In this document: one piece after another, positions 9,101 through 15,064 of the stretch
Numbering within the stretch: the first letter of the stretch is position 1
Layout: the number at the start of each line of letters is the position of its first letter
Source: a virus
Reading direction: 5' to 3' (one strand)
Virus record (IMG/VR): IMGVR_UViG_3300043099_000007
Coordinates: 1 to 21,940 of that record
Length of the DNA: 21,940 nt
Position numbers and translations under genes: made by a program
Notes under the pieces: generated by a model
What the model saw: the letters and a program-made list of their open reading frames with translations, nothing else
Told to the model about the DNA's origin: nothing
Database searches by the model: none

Positions 9101-11173
9101 CGGTACTCCACCAGTGCCGGGTGCCCAAGCCGTAGCACTCCAGTTCTGAGCGCCAGCGAGGTTCCAATAAACGGTCTTGGCCGCAGGGAACGTAATCCCA
9201 GAGTTCCCACCGCAGTCACCTGCTCGGGTGGGCGATGATCCTGCTGCTGTACCTGCGATAGTGATGTCTCGGAAGTCGCAGTCTGTTGCGGAGAGAGTGC
9301 CTACGGTAAGAGTGCGGGTAGTTCCGAGGGTATCTGAGCGGACAAAGATGCGACGGATTGGCGATGCTCCGGCGACGGTGAGGGTGCCGGTGATGGTTTG
9401 ATTATCACTAATATTTACAAATCTAAACCCAGCGCTTGCTGGGGCAGTAATTGTTAAATTATTAAAAGTGTTAGCCCTGTTAAATGAAGATGCGCCGCTT
9501 GCTGCGCTGCTAGTTATTGCAACATCGTAAAAAGTTTGCCCACCACCTGAAAACGCCTGGCCTATTGTCCCCGTACAAGATATTGTCGATGTTCCGGCAT
9601 TAAAAGTAAGGTTTGTGCTAATAGTGAATATTAGGTTAGTACTTAACGTCACCGTACTCGACCCAAGCGTAATCGTCCTGATGTTTGAGTTACTAGACGA
9701 TAGCGATCCAGCCGTGACATTAAAGTTCTTGGTGTCAAACGTGCCGTTGGTAACGGTGAGGGTTTGTGACCCAATGTTCAGGGCATCAGCAAGCTCGACT
9801 GTGCCGCTGTAGGAGTCAACCGTAATGCCGCCGCTAAATGTCTTGCCTGCGCTGGTGATGGTTTGCGTGTTACGGCCAGAGAACATCAAGGTGTTTGCAG
9901 TGCTTAATGTGGTTCCAGAACCGTTTTTCCAGTCGCCATAAATCGTAAACGCTGCGCCAATTGCCAGCGTCATGGCACTCGTGCGACCGGACATATCCAC
10001 CGTCCCTGTGTAGGGAACAGCAGAGTTCATCGTTATCGTGCCCGTCACCGAACCTGCGTTTGTGAACGTAGCGGTGTCCTGCGCGAGTGGAAAGAAGTTA
10101 GTGTTTGGCGTACCTGTGCTTGTATCCGACCATCCGTTTGCCGACCAGTTCTGTGCGCCAGCAAGATTCCAATACACCGTCTTAGGCGTACTGAACGTGA
10201 TCCCACGGATGCCACGCAAGTCACCAATCCTAGTACCTGAGATCGGCGCAGCAGTGCCGATAACGTAGATGTCCCGGAAGTCTGCGTCTGTCAGACTCGG
10301 TGTGGCGTTGATGGTGAGAGTTTGGGCTAGACCGTAGGTAGCTCCACGAAACCAGACTCGGCGGTTGCCTGCGGTGCCTGTTGTGGACAGTGTGCCGTTG
10401 ATGGTTTGGCGGGAGTCAAAGGTTATCGGCGTCACACCAGCGGATGCGGAAGCGGTTACAGATAAATTGTTAAACGTGTTTGCGCCTGTGATTGCTGCTC
10501 CACCCGCATTGGTGCTGGTGAAAGCTACATTATAAAAAGTTTGACCCCCGCCGTTAAAAACTATTCCGTTTCCCGATGTGTTTATTTGCGATGTTCCAGA
10601 AGTAAAAGTAAGCCCGGTGCTGGTGGCAAAATCAATTGAACCGGTTAACGTTACCGTGCTTGATCCTAAATTTATGGCTCGTGTGTTTGAATTTGATGAC
10701 GCTAAAGTGGCGGCATTTACGTTGTATCCGTTGGTATTAAATGTACCTTGAGTAACAGTTATAGACCCGCCAGAACGTACCGTAACTGCATCTCCTAGCG
10801 CAACCGTAATTCCAGAGCCAGCAACAGTAAAGTTAGTAAAAGTTTTACCAGCAGTTATAAGTGTGCTCGTACCTGTGATTGTTGCGGTGCCTGTGTGCGT
10901 ATAAGTCATTCCGGCAACAAGAGTCACACTACCTGCAATAGTAATATTTGCACTACCCGCAATCGTTCCCGTGAACCCCGTACAGTTGATTGACTTAGCC
11001 CCGGTATTGCCGGTGCTGATCGTGCAAGTACCGGTTGAGGCGGCATCAAAGAACACATCATCCGCGCTCGTAGGCACAGACGCGCCACCAGCACCACCGG
11101 ACGTTGTTGACCACTTAGTACCAGCGGTGCCATCCCAGTTCGCCGTACCACCGACCCAATAGCGATCTGCCAC
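6128..11173 (-). CDS. Giant modular beta-rich tail fibre/spike protein
   Basis: 1681 residues, starting at GTG 11173 with AGGGTG seven bases upstream and a start two bases after the previous TAA; no ATG competes. The protein is almost entirely Thr/Ser/Gly/Val/Asn, with low charge, as in beta-helical fibres and surface proteins. It divides into five modules of about 325-345 residues beginning at residues 4, 331, 666, 1012 and 1357. Each begins with a Tyr-Trp block (RYWVGGTANW, KTVYWNLAGAQNW, KTVYWNLAGAQNW, RYWVGGTGNW, and KTVYVRSTG). Shared inner motifs include FPLAQDT, TQTITS.GK, GQTFY and (C/V)DFRDI. Modules 3 and 5 share a terminal type of ending (ALGSTTQTFGKWTVTGSAGN and NIGTTTQRITTSWTATGTAGN). 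It likely forms the long fibre contacting the host surface. No lyase or glycosidase residues could be assigned. Confidence 0.85.
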   Translation of the reverse strand: MADRYWVGGTANWDGTAGTKWSTTSGGAGGASVPTSADDVFFDAASTGTCTISTGNTGAKSINCTGFTGTIAGSANITIAGSVTLVAGMTYTHTGTATITGTSTLITAGKTFTNFTVAGSGITVALGDAVTVRSGGSITVTQGTFNTNGYNVNAATLASSNSNTRAINLGSSTVTLTGSIDFATSTGLTFTSGTSQINTSGNGIVFNGGGQTFYNVAFTSTNAGGAAITGANTFNNLSVTASASAGVTPITFDSRQTINGTLSTTGTAGNRRVWFRGATYGLAQTLTINATPSLTDADFRDIYVIGTAAPISGTRIGDLRGIRGITFSTPKTVYWNLAGAQNWSANGWSDTSTGTPNTNFFPLAQDTATFTNAGSVTGTITMNSAVPYTGTVDMSGRTSAMTLAIGAAFTIYGDWKNGSGTTLSTANTLMFSGRNTQTITSAGKTFSGGITVDSYSGTVELADALNIGSQTLTVTNGTFDTKNFNVTAGSLSSSNSNIRTITLGSSTVTLSTNLIFTISTNLTFNAGTSTISCTGTIGQAFSGGGQTFYDVAITSSAASGASSFNRANTFNNLTITAPASAGFRFVNISDNQTITGTLTVAGASPIRRIFVRSDTLGTTRTLTVGTLSATDCDFRDITIAGTAAGSSPTRAGDCGGNSGITFPAAKTVYWNLAGAQNWSATAWAPGTGGVPDINNFPLAQDTAVFDEAVNSVTGTITINAAWNIGTFDASARTSAMTLNGSTNSPEIYGDWKFGTGVTSSVATGGYFFRKRGTQTITSNGVSFGTTLVLGTVNGTVQLADALSINSSHTLRLDSGTFDAVSYNVTTGLVLFNPSSTTPGTVKMGSGTWTLSGTGTVWNVGGTLNFYKGTANIVLSDTSSSARTFTATTVASSYNKLTIGGTTGTSTLTLENNFQFTELASTKTVAHTIALGSTTQTFGKWTVTGSAGNVVTLTGTGTSHILAGACTSGIDYLAMGSIGFAATSPGEFYAGANSTGTAGAPVYRTAKPADSTRYWVGGTGNWSDTARWSTGSGGGSGASVPRSHDDVVFDSSSNATAYTATVNAVTGGIRMKSLTIAGPASGNVTLAGTTAMVGIHGNVTLPATGLTRTYTGGMTLSSNSTGLTFTTNAVTLASDITINGVDCAWALGSALDMGSSSALTVNNGSIDLATYNLTASQIVSNNGNSRTIDFGTGTTQLSGAAPINFGTTETNRANLTVTAGTSQINLSANGPTFSGNNQTFYNVSFTETSAGATTINGANSFNNLSFSGLTALGLNQITLTANQTITGTLTFSAGTNAAYRRFIRSDIIGTTRTLTVAAFSGTDVDFRDITVTGAAAPISGTRLGDVKGNSGITFPSPKTVYVRSTGSDSWDSSTGWSATSGGAADITQFPLAQDTVIFPAATYPASGSTITISRAYNIGTIDMSLRTSNTVTLAMTSTFTNLVCGNLINGTGTTLSGTASLTFAGRGSQTITSAGKTFTQSFIIDSPGGSVTLQDAFVCDRSAGFAFTVTAGTFDADGFNVTLSGASSGFSSTNSNTRTIAIGSGTWVLAGTGGWDTATSTNLTVTGTGTISLTSASAKIFVGGGVAYTNITLNQGGAGTLTLFSNNTFKTISSTAAGANTINIGTTTQRITTSWTATGTAGNILTVQGTSAASPGTLVFTGSGTAADVNYLTITGVRAYPL
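6131..11164 (-). repeat. Five ~1-kb imperfect direct repeats inside the fibre gene
   Basis: Approximate module boundaries on DNA are 11164-10184, 10183-9179, 9178-8141, 8140-7106 and 7105-6131, derived from the positions of the RYWVGG and KTVY blocks. Several short DNA stretches are still nearly identical between modules, for example 'gatgtctcggaagtc' near 9262 and 7190 against 'gatgtcccggaagtc' near 10268, and 'gatggtttgatt' near 9391 and 7322. Confidence 0.85.
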
Positions 11174-11175
11174 GG

Positions 11176-11448
11176 TTACACCCTATAGAACCAAACACCA
11201 TCGATTTCAACGAGTTTAGCTCCAGAGGGCGGGACTCCTTCTAGCTTTTGATAGACCTCACCACCAATCTCCTTGGTGGTTTCCGGCTGTTCTACGGGCG
11301 GTGCAGTGACGACAGCAATCCAGTTATCCCGGCGCTGTTCTTTCATCGCCTGGATCTCTGCCTCGGTGAAGGTGTGATCTTCCGGCAGGTGCAGAGCGTC
11401 AGCAAACTTGCCGTGTGGCGTTTCAAACTGGAAGTCAATCTTGATCAT
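11176..11448 (-). CDS. Small conserved phage protein, function unknown
   Basis: 90 residues from ATG 11448. The SD (AGAGG) overlaps the TAA stop of the preceding gene. The protein is acidic and soluble: a beta start (MIKIDFQFETPHGKF), a helix FTEAEIQAMKEQRRDNWI (about 28-45), a Pro-rich linker (APPVEQPETT), and a C-terminal beta pair (AKLVEIDGVWFYRV). No catalytic motif is visible. Its place directly before the giant fibre gene suggests a fibre-assembly chaperone or a connector part, but this is only a guess from position. Its reading frame is clean and well spaced on both sides. Confidence 0.75.
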   Translation of the reverse strand: MIKIDFQFETPHGKFADALHLPEDHTFTEAEIQAMKEQRRDNWIAVVTAPPVEQPETTKEIGGEVYQKLEGVPPSGAKLVEIDGVWFYRV

Positions 11449-11457
11449 GCCAACCTC

Positions 11458-11880
11458 TTACGCAATGCGAATGATTGCATTAGACGCATCAGCAGTCGGG
11501 AATTGCACAACAAAATCACCATTTGTGCTGGTCTTGTCAGATCCAAAGTCAAGCACAGCAATCGCTCGATTGGACTTGCTGCTGTTGTAGATCAATGCAC
11601 CGCGAGCAGTGAATGATGCACTTGACCAAGTGCTATCTGAGAAGTCTACAAACGCAGTTGTGCCACTGGACGAGATTGTAGCTCCTGAGAGCGTGTTTCC
11701 TCCGGTGGTGTACCCGTTACCATTAGCAACCTCATCCGTGCTGCTGTAGGCTGTTGTAGAGGCTCCAAGTGTGGCCGATGATGTGAACAACGCGATTTTG
11801 ATCGTATCTGTATCAAGATCGTGTGTGCCACCAAGAAGCTCCGTCTTGAAGCTGGTACACATTGCTTGGGTGATAGCCAT
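11458..11880 (-). CDS. Conserved virion protein (Ser/Thr-rich, beta), possible decoration or tail protein
   Basis: 140 residues from ATG 11880, with AGAGG seven bases upstream. It begins AITQAMCTSFKTELLGGTHD, continues with TDTIKIALFTSSATLG, then GNGYTTGGNTLSG, FVDFSDSTWSSASFTARGAL, and ends in VLDFGSDKTSTNGDFVVQFP and IIRIA. I recognise this as a widespread family of small phage virion proteins that are usually unnamed. Its strands and Trp position are highly characteristic of the family. It sits between the adaptor gene and the fibre block. A decoration or tail-associated role is plausible but not shown. Length is close to what I expect for the family, with no sign of truncation. Confidence 0.8.
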   Translation of the reverse strand: MAITQAMCTSFKTELLGGTHDLDTDTIKIALFTSSATLGASTTAYSSTDEVANGNGYTTGGNTLSGATISSSGTTAFVDFSDSTWSSASFTARGALIYNSSKSNRAIAVLDFGSDKTSTNGDFVVQFPTADASNAIIRIA

Positions 11881-11883
11881 GAT

Positions 11884-12504
11884 TTACCTCTTCTGAACTG
11901 TCATAACCATAGGATTGCCAGAATACTCTGCCTGCTCATCCGATACAGTGAGATCCTGCAAAGACCGCTGAAACAATGCCGCCCATGTCTGAATCCTGGC
12001 ATCATTCATCAGATATGGCTCTGCTTCTGTCAGCGCACCATAAAGCAGAAGATCAGGACAAACACTCGTAAATGTGTTCGTGCTTGTGCTGTCACTCAAA
12101 AACGTCGGCGCAGCGTAATACAACATCCACAGCGTGTAGTTGCTGTCTGCCACAGGAGCAAACTGCATTTCCTCTGACAGGATGGTGTAGGCGACAGGCT
12201 TGCCGCTCTCAGTCACCCGCGCATTCCTGGTGAACGAAGCAGGAGACAGGTATCCGATGGGGATCTCTGGATTGCCATCCAGATACAGGTTACGCATCTG
12301 GAGGAAGTCGCTTGGCAGACCGACAGTGCTATCACCACCAGTCATCGTCGTGCTAGACAGCTTTAGCATCTCGCGGATGCGAAGCTGCCTCCGCAGACGG
12401 ATCTCAGCCAGCCGGATAAAGTCAGGGATCTGGCTACTTAGATCGCTTCTTGCGAGATAGTTTGCGACTGCTGTTTTCAGGTCGCTGTAGGTTGCTAGGG
12501 CCAT
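11884..12504 (-). CDS. P22 gp4-like head-to-tail adaptor
   Basis: 206 residues from ATG 12504. The start lies inside the upstream glycosyltransferase gene, with only a weak SD (AAAG). N-terminal helices with TYSDLKTAVANYLARSDL and IPDFIRLAEIRLRRQLRIRE (about 26-45) are characteristic of the gp4-type adaptor family that binds beneath the portal ring. A beta region (LKLSSTTM...VGLPSDFLQMRNLYLDG) and a C-terminal helix bundle (CPDLLLYGALTEAEPYLMND, then WAALFQRSLQDLTVSDE) follow. Adaptors of this kind seal the packaged head and provide the platform for the gp10-like protein encoded downstream. The size agrees with the family. The assignment rests on visible motif style and gene order. Confidence 0.75.
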   Translation of the reverse strand: MALATYSDLKTAVANYLARSDLSSQIPDFIRLAEIRLRRQLRIREMLKLSSTTMTGGDSTVGLPSDFLQMRNLYLDGNPEIPIGYLSPASFTRNARVTESGKPVAYTILSEEMQFAPVADSNYTLWMLYYAAPTFLSDSTSTNTFTSVCPDLLLYGALTEAEPYLMNDARIQTWAALFQRSLQDLTVSDEQAEYSGNPMVMTVQKR

Positions 12505-13153
12505 GCTTTACGTCATCCCATCCAAAGGTCTTGACGCCAATGTGTCCGATGTGCATTGACAGTTCATGGTCAACATACACCGGAATGTCATTCTCCATGC
12601 ACCGGACGCAGAACGTAACATCCTCACCGATGACATTGCCGTGGTCAGTCCAGATGACATCAAACCAAGGCTTTGGAATCTTTTCAAAGACTTCCCTGTT
12701 GACTAGTGTAACCGCAAAACCCACAGCGGTCACCTGTTCTATACCCTTCTTGCCCCTGCTTTCAACCTTGTGCCAGACCTGATATGGCTCACCAGTAGGC
12801 TTGCCATTGAGCATTTCACGCTCGATCTTGAGATTCAACGCAGTCGGCAGAATCGGTTCTCTGCGGGTCGTGGCATTCACTCCACAGATCGACACATTCC
12901 TGGATTGCAGGATCTCCAGCGTATCAGCAGGGAACCGCTGATCAGAGTCAATCCACAGAACTTGATCTGCTCCCCACTCTAGAGCCTCTTGAGCCAGTTT
13001 CTCCCGCTGAGTGAAGATCAGCGTTCCTGGCATCTGCAACAGTTGTATTTCGTTCTGACCCCGTTTTGCCTCGTATCCGACCAATCTTGCAAGGTCAAAA
13101 CAGAATCCGCTCATCACCTCGTCCCGACATGGGACACAGATTGCAACCTTCAT
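12434..13153 (-). CDS. GT-A fold glycosyltransferase (GT2-like)
   Basis: 239 residues from ATG 13153, preceded by the strongest SD in the window (AAGGAGG). Motifs appear in the order of a GT-A enzyme: an N-terminal strand KVAICVPCRDEV (2-13), the helix FTQREKLAQEALEWGAD, a DxD-type site WIDSDQRFP (DSD at 69-71) for metal and nucleotide sugar, GFAVTLVNREVFEKI (145-159), a GEDVTF acidic site (176-181), and a HIGHIG histidine site (201-206). The basic C-terminal tail (RKLSRKKRSK) is encoded in the 71 bases that overlap the adaptor gene. Expected role: transfer of a sugar from a nucleotide sugar to an unknown acceptor. The acceptor could be virion protein, modified DNA or a host surface glycan. 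It sits inside a structural operon, as accessory cargo often does. Confidence 0.85.
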   Translation of the reverse strand: MKVAICVPCRDEVMSGFCFDLARLVGYEAKRGQNEIQLLQMPGTLIFTQREKLAQEALEWGADQVLWIDSDQRFPADTLEILQSRNVSICGVNATTRREPILPTALNLKIEREMLNGKPTGEPYQVWHKVESRGKKGIEQVTAVGFAVTLVNREVFEKIPKPWFDVIWTDHGNVIGEDVTFCVRCMENDIPVYVDHELSMHIGHIGVKTFGWDDVKHGPSNLQRPENSSRKLSRKKRSK

Positions 13154-13156
13154 GCT

Positions 13157-13163
13157 CCTCCTT
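13157..13163 (-). promoter_or_regulatory. Consensus Shine-Dalgarno of the glycosyltransferase gene
   Basis: On the minus strand the sequence is TAAGGAGGAGCATG: a full AAGGAGG that shares its first bases with the TAA stop of the 102-residue gene. It is stronger than the SDs of the adjacent structural genes, which mostly show AGAGG or GAGG. Confidence 0.75.
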
Positions 13164-13470
13164 AAACGCTTCCTGGGTAAGTCCTCCAGACTCGGTTATC
13201 AGGGTCATTCAACCAAGCCTTAAATCGTTTTTCGTCTGTCACCATGAATCCACGCATGATGCCCATCTTGTTGAGGACATCAATCACCGTGTTTGGAATC
13301 CTGGCAACATGGGTCATAACACTGTCAACCTTCTTGGTTGCAGCGTTGACCTGTCGCTTATTGGCTTCCACGATCTCAGACACATCCTGCTTAGTGGTCA
13401 GGATTACTTGATCGTCTTGCAGTGTCGCTACCGTGTAGCGAGTCTCACTGATACTGAATAAGTCTTTCAT
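13162..13470 (-). CDS. Conserved phage protein, function unknown (102 aa)
   Basis: 102 residues from ATG 13470, which overlaps the HNH stop as ATGA. A TTG five codons upstream is rejected. The N-terminal half (ETRYTVATLQDDQVILTTKQ) is beta-like. It is followed by a helix with heptad character (DVSEIVEANKRQVNAATKKVDS). The C-terminus holds IPNTVIDVLNKMGIMRGFMV and DPDNRVWRTYPGSV. No enzymatic motif is visible. It lies between major capsid/HNH and the adaptor. Removing the HNH and glycosyltransferase genes would leave capsid, this gene and adaptor adjacent, so it is probably an ancestral head or connector protein. It is likely present in relatives lacking the inserted genes; function unknown. 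Confidence 0.75.
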   Translation of the reverse strand: MKDLFSISETRYTVATLQDDQVILTTKQDVSEIVEANKRQVNAATKKVDSVMTHVARIPNTVIDVLNKMGIMRGFMVTDEKRFKAWLNDPDNRVWRTYPGSV

Positions 13471-14051
13471 GTCACATGACTCCAAGTCCTACCTATCCGC
13501 ACACCCCTGATGCAATTTGGAGACACATTAAATCGTCTTGCCAAAGCAGCGTGACTGTCTGTGCTTTGCTTGATCTGCCGCACGATTTCAGCATTGATCA
13601 GCGACTTGCCATTTCCCTCGCCGACTGGAGCAACAACACGCTTCCTGCCCTTGCGGATCATGTCCTGTGTGTTTTCTTTCGGTGTTCCAAGCGATAGATG
13701 AGACGGGTTAACGCAGCCAGGATTGTCGCAACTGTGCATGATGTGCATTCCAACTGGAATTGTTTGGCCTTTGTTAGCCAACAACCAACTGACCCTATGC
13801 ACACCTTCAGCACCTTCAGACTTCTTGCCTAGACTGATTCTGCCGTAACCGTTTGGCATCTTTTGACCAGTCCATTCCCAACATTCTTCTGGACTACGCT
13901 TATCAACTCTCATCCAGAATCGCTCTTCTAGTGGCGCTTGAGACCACTTTCTAGTTTCTGGACTGCCGTACTTCTTAACTCTCTGATAATGCTTTTGGCA
14001 GAACCCCAGAGACTTTTTCGGTTGACTACAACCTTTGACAATACAAAACAT
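13467..14051 (-). CDS. Free-standing HNH endonuclease
   Basis: 194 residues from ATG 14051, with GGGAG eight bases upstream; longer starts (ATG 14066, GTG 14090) lack an SD. An N-terminal zinc-finger-like set C3, C8, C18, H21 is followed by a Trp-rich linker (ECWEWTGQKMPNGYGRI, 57-73). The HNH core comes next: VHRVSW (H85), then MHSCDNPGCVNPSHLSLGT, with H106, C108, N110, C113, N115 and H118. This is the His-Asn-His pattern plus the Cys pair that stabilises the fold. A KENTQDMIRKGR stretch precedes a C-terminal helix-turn-helix (about 155-190, with ALARRFNVSPNCIRGVRIGRTWSHV) that probably binds DNA. All key residues are present, so it should be active. It lies between capsid and connector genes with no intron or intein signs, as expected for a homing endonuclease that spreads between phage genomes. 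Confidence 0.92.
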   Translation of the reverse strand: MFCIVKGCSQPKKSLGFCQKHYQRVKKYGSPETRKWSQAPLEERFWMRVDKRSPEECWEWTGQKMPNGYGRISLGKKSEGAEGVHRVSWLLANKGQTIPVGMHIMHSCDNPGCVNPSHLSLGTPKENTQDMIRKGRKRVVAPVGEGNGKSLINAEIVRQIKQSTDSHAALARRFNVSPNCIRGVRIGRTWSHVT

Positions 14052-14053
14052 GA

Positions 14054-14085
14054 AAGGTACTCCCATCTTTCGACAGGAGTACCTT
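14054..14085 (-). promoter_or_regulatory. 14-bp RNA hairpin with GAAA tetraloop containing the HNH gene SD
   Basis: On the minus-strand transcript, arm AAGGUACUCC plus UGUC pairs with GAUG plus GGAGUACCUU. This gives 14 consecutive pairs (two are G-U wobbles) closed by a GAAA (GNRA) tetraloop, with no bulge. The SD GGGAG of the HNH gene lies in the 3' arm, two bases before UCAUG. It starts 24 bases after the capsid gene stop. It could hide the SD, stabilise the capsid mRNA 3' end, or act as an RNase III target. A strong U-tract for a classical terminator is absent. Confidence 0.85.
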
Positions 14086-14109
14086 ATCACGCTATCAGCA
14101 CACGGTCAA

Positions 14110-15054
14110 TTACAGAGCTGGATTAAGATCGAAGCACCCGCCATGAGCTGCCTCGTTCCGCATCTCCAGCGTGAACTCAGCGAGAAGCTGGGTTTTCTCA
14201 GCATCGCCGGTCTTCGCCAGATCATTCGTCGCAAACGGACGCAGATACGCAATCGCAGCATACTCAGGATCGAGCAGCAGCGCGTCACGAGTCCGCATGA
14301 AGCGATCCGGGGTGACCGACAGCGTACCAAAGTCGCTCATGTAGACATCAGCCGCCCCAATAATTGTCGTCGGCTGATCACCAGGAGCCATGTAACGCTG
14401 AGCAGCGATACCAGCGAAACTCGACACCTTCTGCTTCAGACCACTGTTGACCACCAGCAGTTTCGGATTGCCACCCGAAACAAACACCTCGGCAACAACA
14501 TCTTTCAGCAGCGTCTCGGTGAAAGTCCGGGTAGCACCGTCCGAGCGAGTCGAAACACCAATCGTCGTCGGATCAGTGCCAGACGTACCAGCGGAAGTGT
14601 TGGTCTTCAGCCAGGACAGAATCGCACCGAGTTTCCGAGCGGTGGTGGAAGAGCCAGCAGTCTGCCCTTGGTTGGCAGTGATGATGGTTTCCATGTCGCG
14701 CTTCAGTTCCGACGCAGCCTTAGAAAGCTGATACGCCTTCTCCGACTTCCGGCCAGCCTTGTTCACGGCCTCGAGGGTGTTCGAGATGGAAATTGTCTTC
14801 TGTACAATTTGCGTATAATTTCCAAGACGAACAGTCGGGCTGATCGTGGTAGCAACAGCATCAGCGCCCTCAACCGCAGCGTTTGCAGTCGTAGCAGCAG
14901 CCAGCGAATCGCTTTGCCATTCGTGGTAAACAGCAGTCGCTTTGGTACGAGCCAGGGTGGACAGGATCGGGGTTTCGGTCGGACTGATGTCGTAGATAAC
15001 ATCAATCAAATCTTCGCGCATACCGATTGCGCTGTGTGCGGTAAAAGTGCTCAT
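14110..15054 (-). CDS. Major capsid protein, SU10/DUF5309 type
   Basis: 314 residues from ATG 15054, with AAGGA eight bases upstream; the frame extends 9 codons further to a non-ATG start that would overlap the scaffold gene. The N-terminus (STFTAHSAIGMREDLIDVIY) and the following DISPTETPILSTLAR, EWQSDSL, RLGNYTQIVQKTISISNTLE, RKSEKAYQLSKAASELKRDME and LLVVNSGLKQKVS are hallmarks of the SU10/DUF5309 major capsid family with an HK97-like fold. The C-terminal half holds VYMSDFGTLSVTPDRFM and KTGDAEKTQLLAEFTLEMRN. It is the shell protein assembled on the scaffold encoded just upstream. Codon use is highly biased, which also explains the long open antisense frame. No protease gene is seen nearby, so any maturation cleavage is unresolved. 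Confidence 0.93.
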   Translation of the reverse strand: MSTFTAHSAIGMREDLIDVIYDISPTETPILSTLARTKATAVYHEWQSDSLAAATTANAAVEGADAVATTISPTVRLGNYTQIVQKTISISNTLEAVNKAGRKSEKAYQLSKAASELKRDMETIITANQGQTAGSSTTARKLGAILSWLKTNTSAGTSGTDPTTIGVSTRSDGATRTFTETLLKDVVAEVFVSGGNPKLLVVNSGLKQKVSSFAGIAAQRYMAPGDQPTTIIGAADVYMSDFGTLSVTPDRFMRTRDALLLDPEYAAIAYLRPFATNDLAKTGDAEKTQLLAEFTLEMRNEAAHGGCFDLNPAL

Positions 15055-15064
15055 TTCAAAATCC

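Noticed and set aside
14054-14085. Classical rho-independent terminator after the capsid gene
   Set aside because: The stem is strong, but the bases after it are UC then AUGUUUUG rather than a continuous U-tract, and the operon continues. I keep it as a regulatory hairpin.
14786-14822. TATAAT-like and short inverted repeat inside the capsid gene
   Set aside because: The -10-like box on the plus strand has only a 15-base spacer to a poor -35 and no gene to serve; the 7-bp inverted repeat with a long loop is weak. Probably chance within coding sequence.
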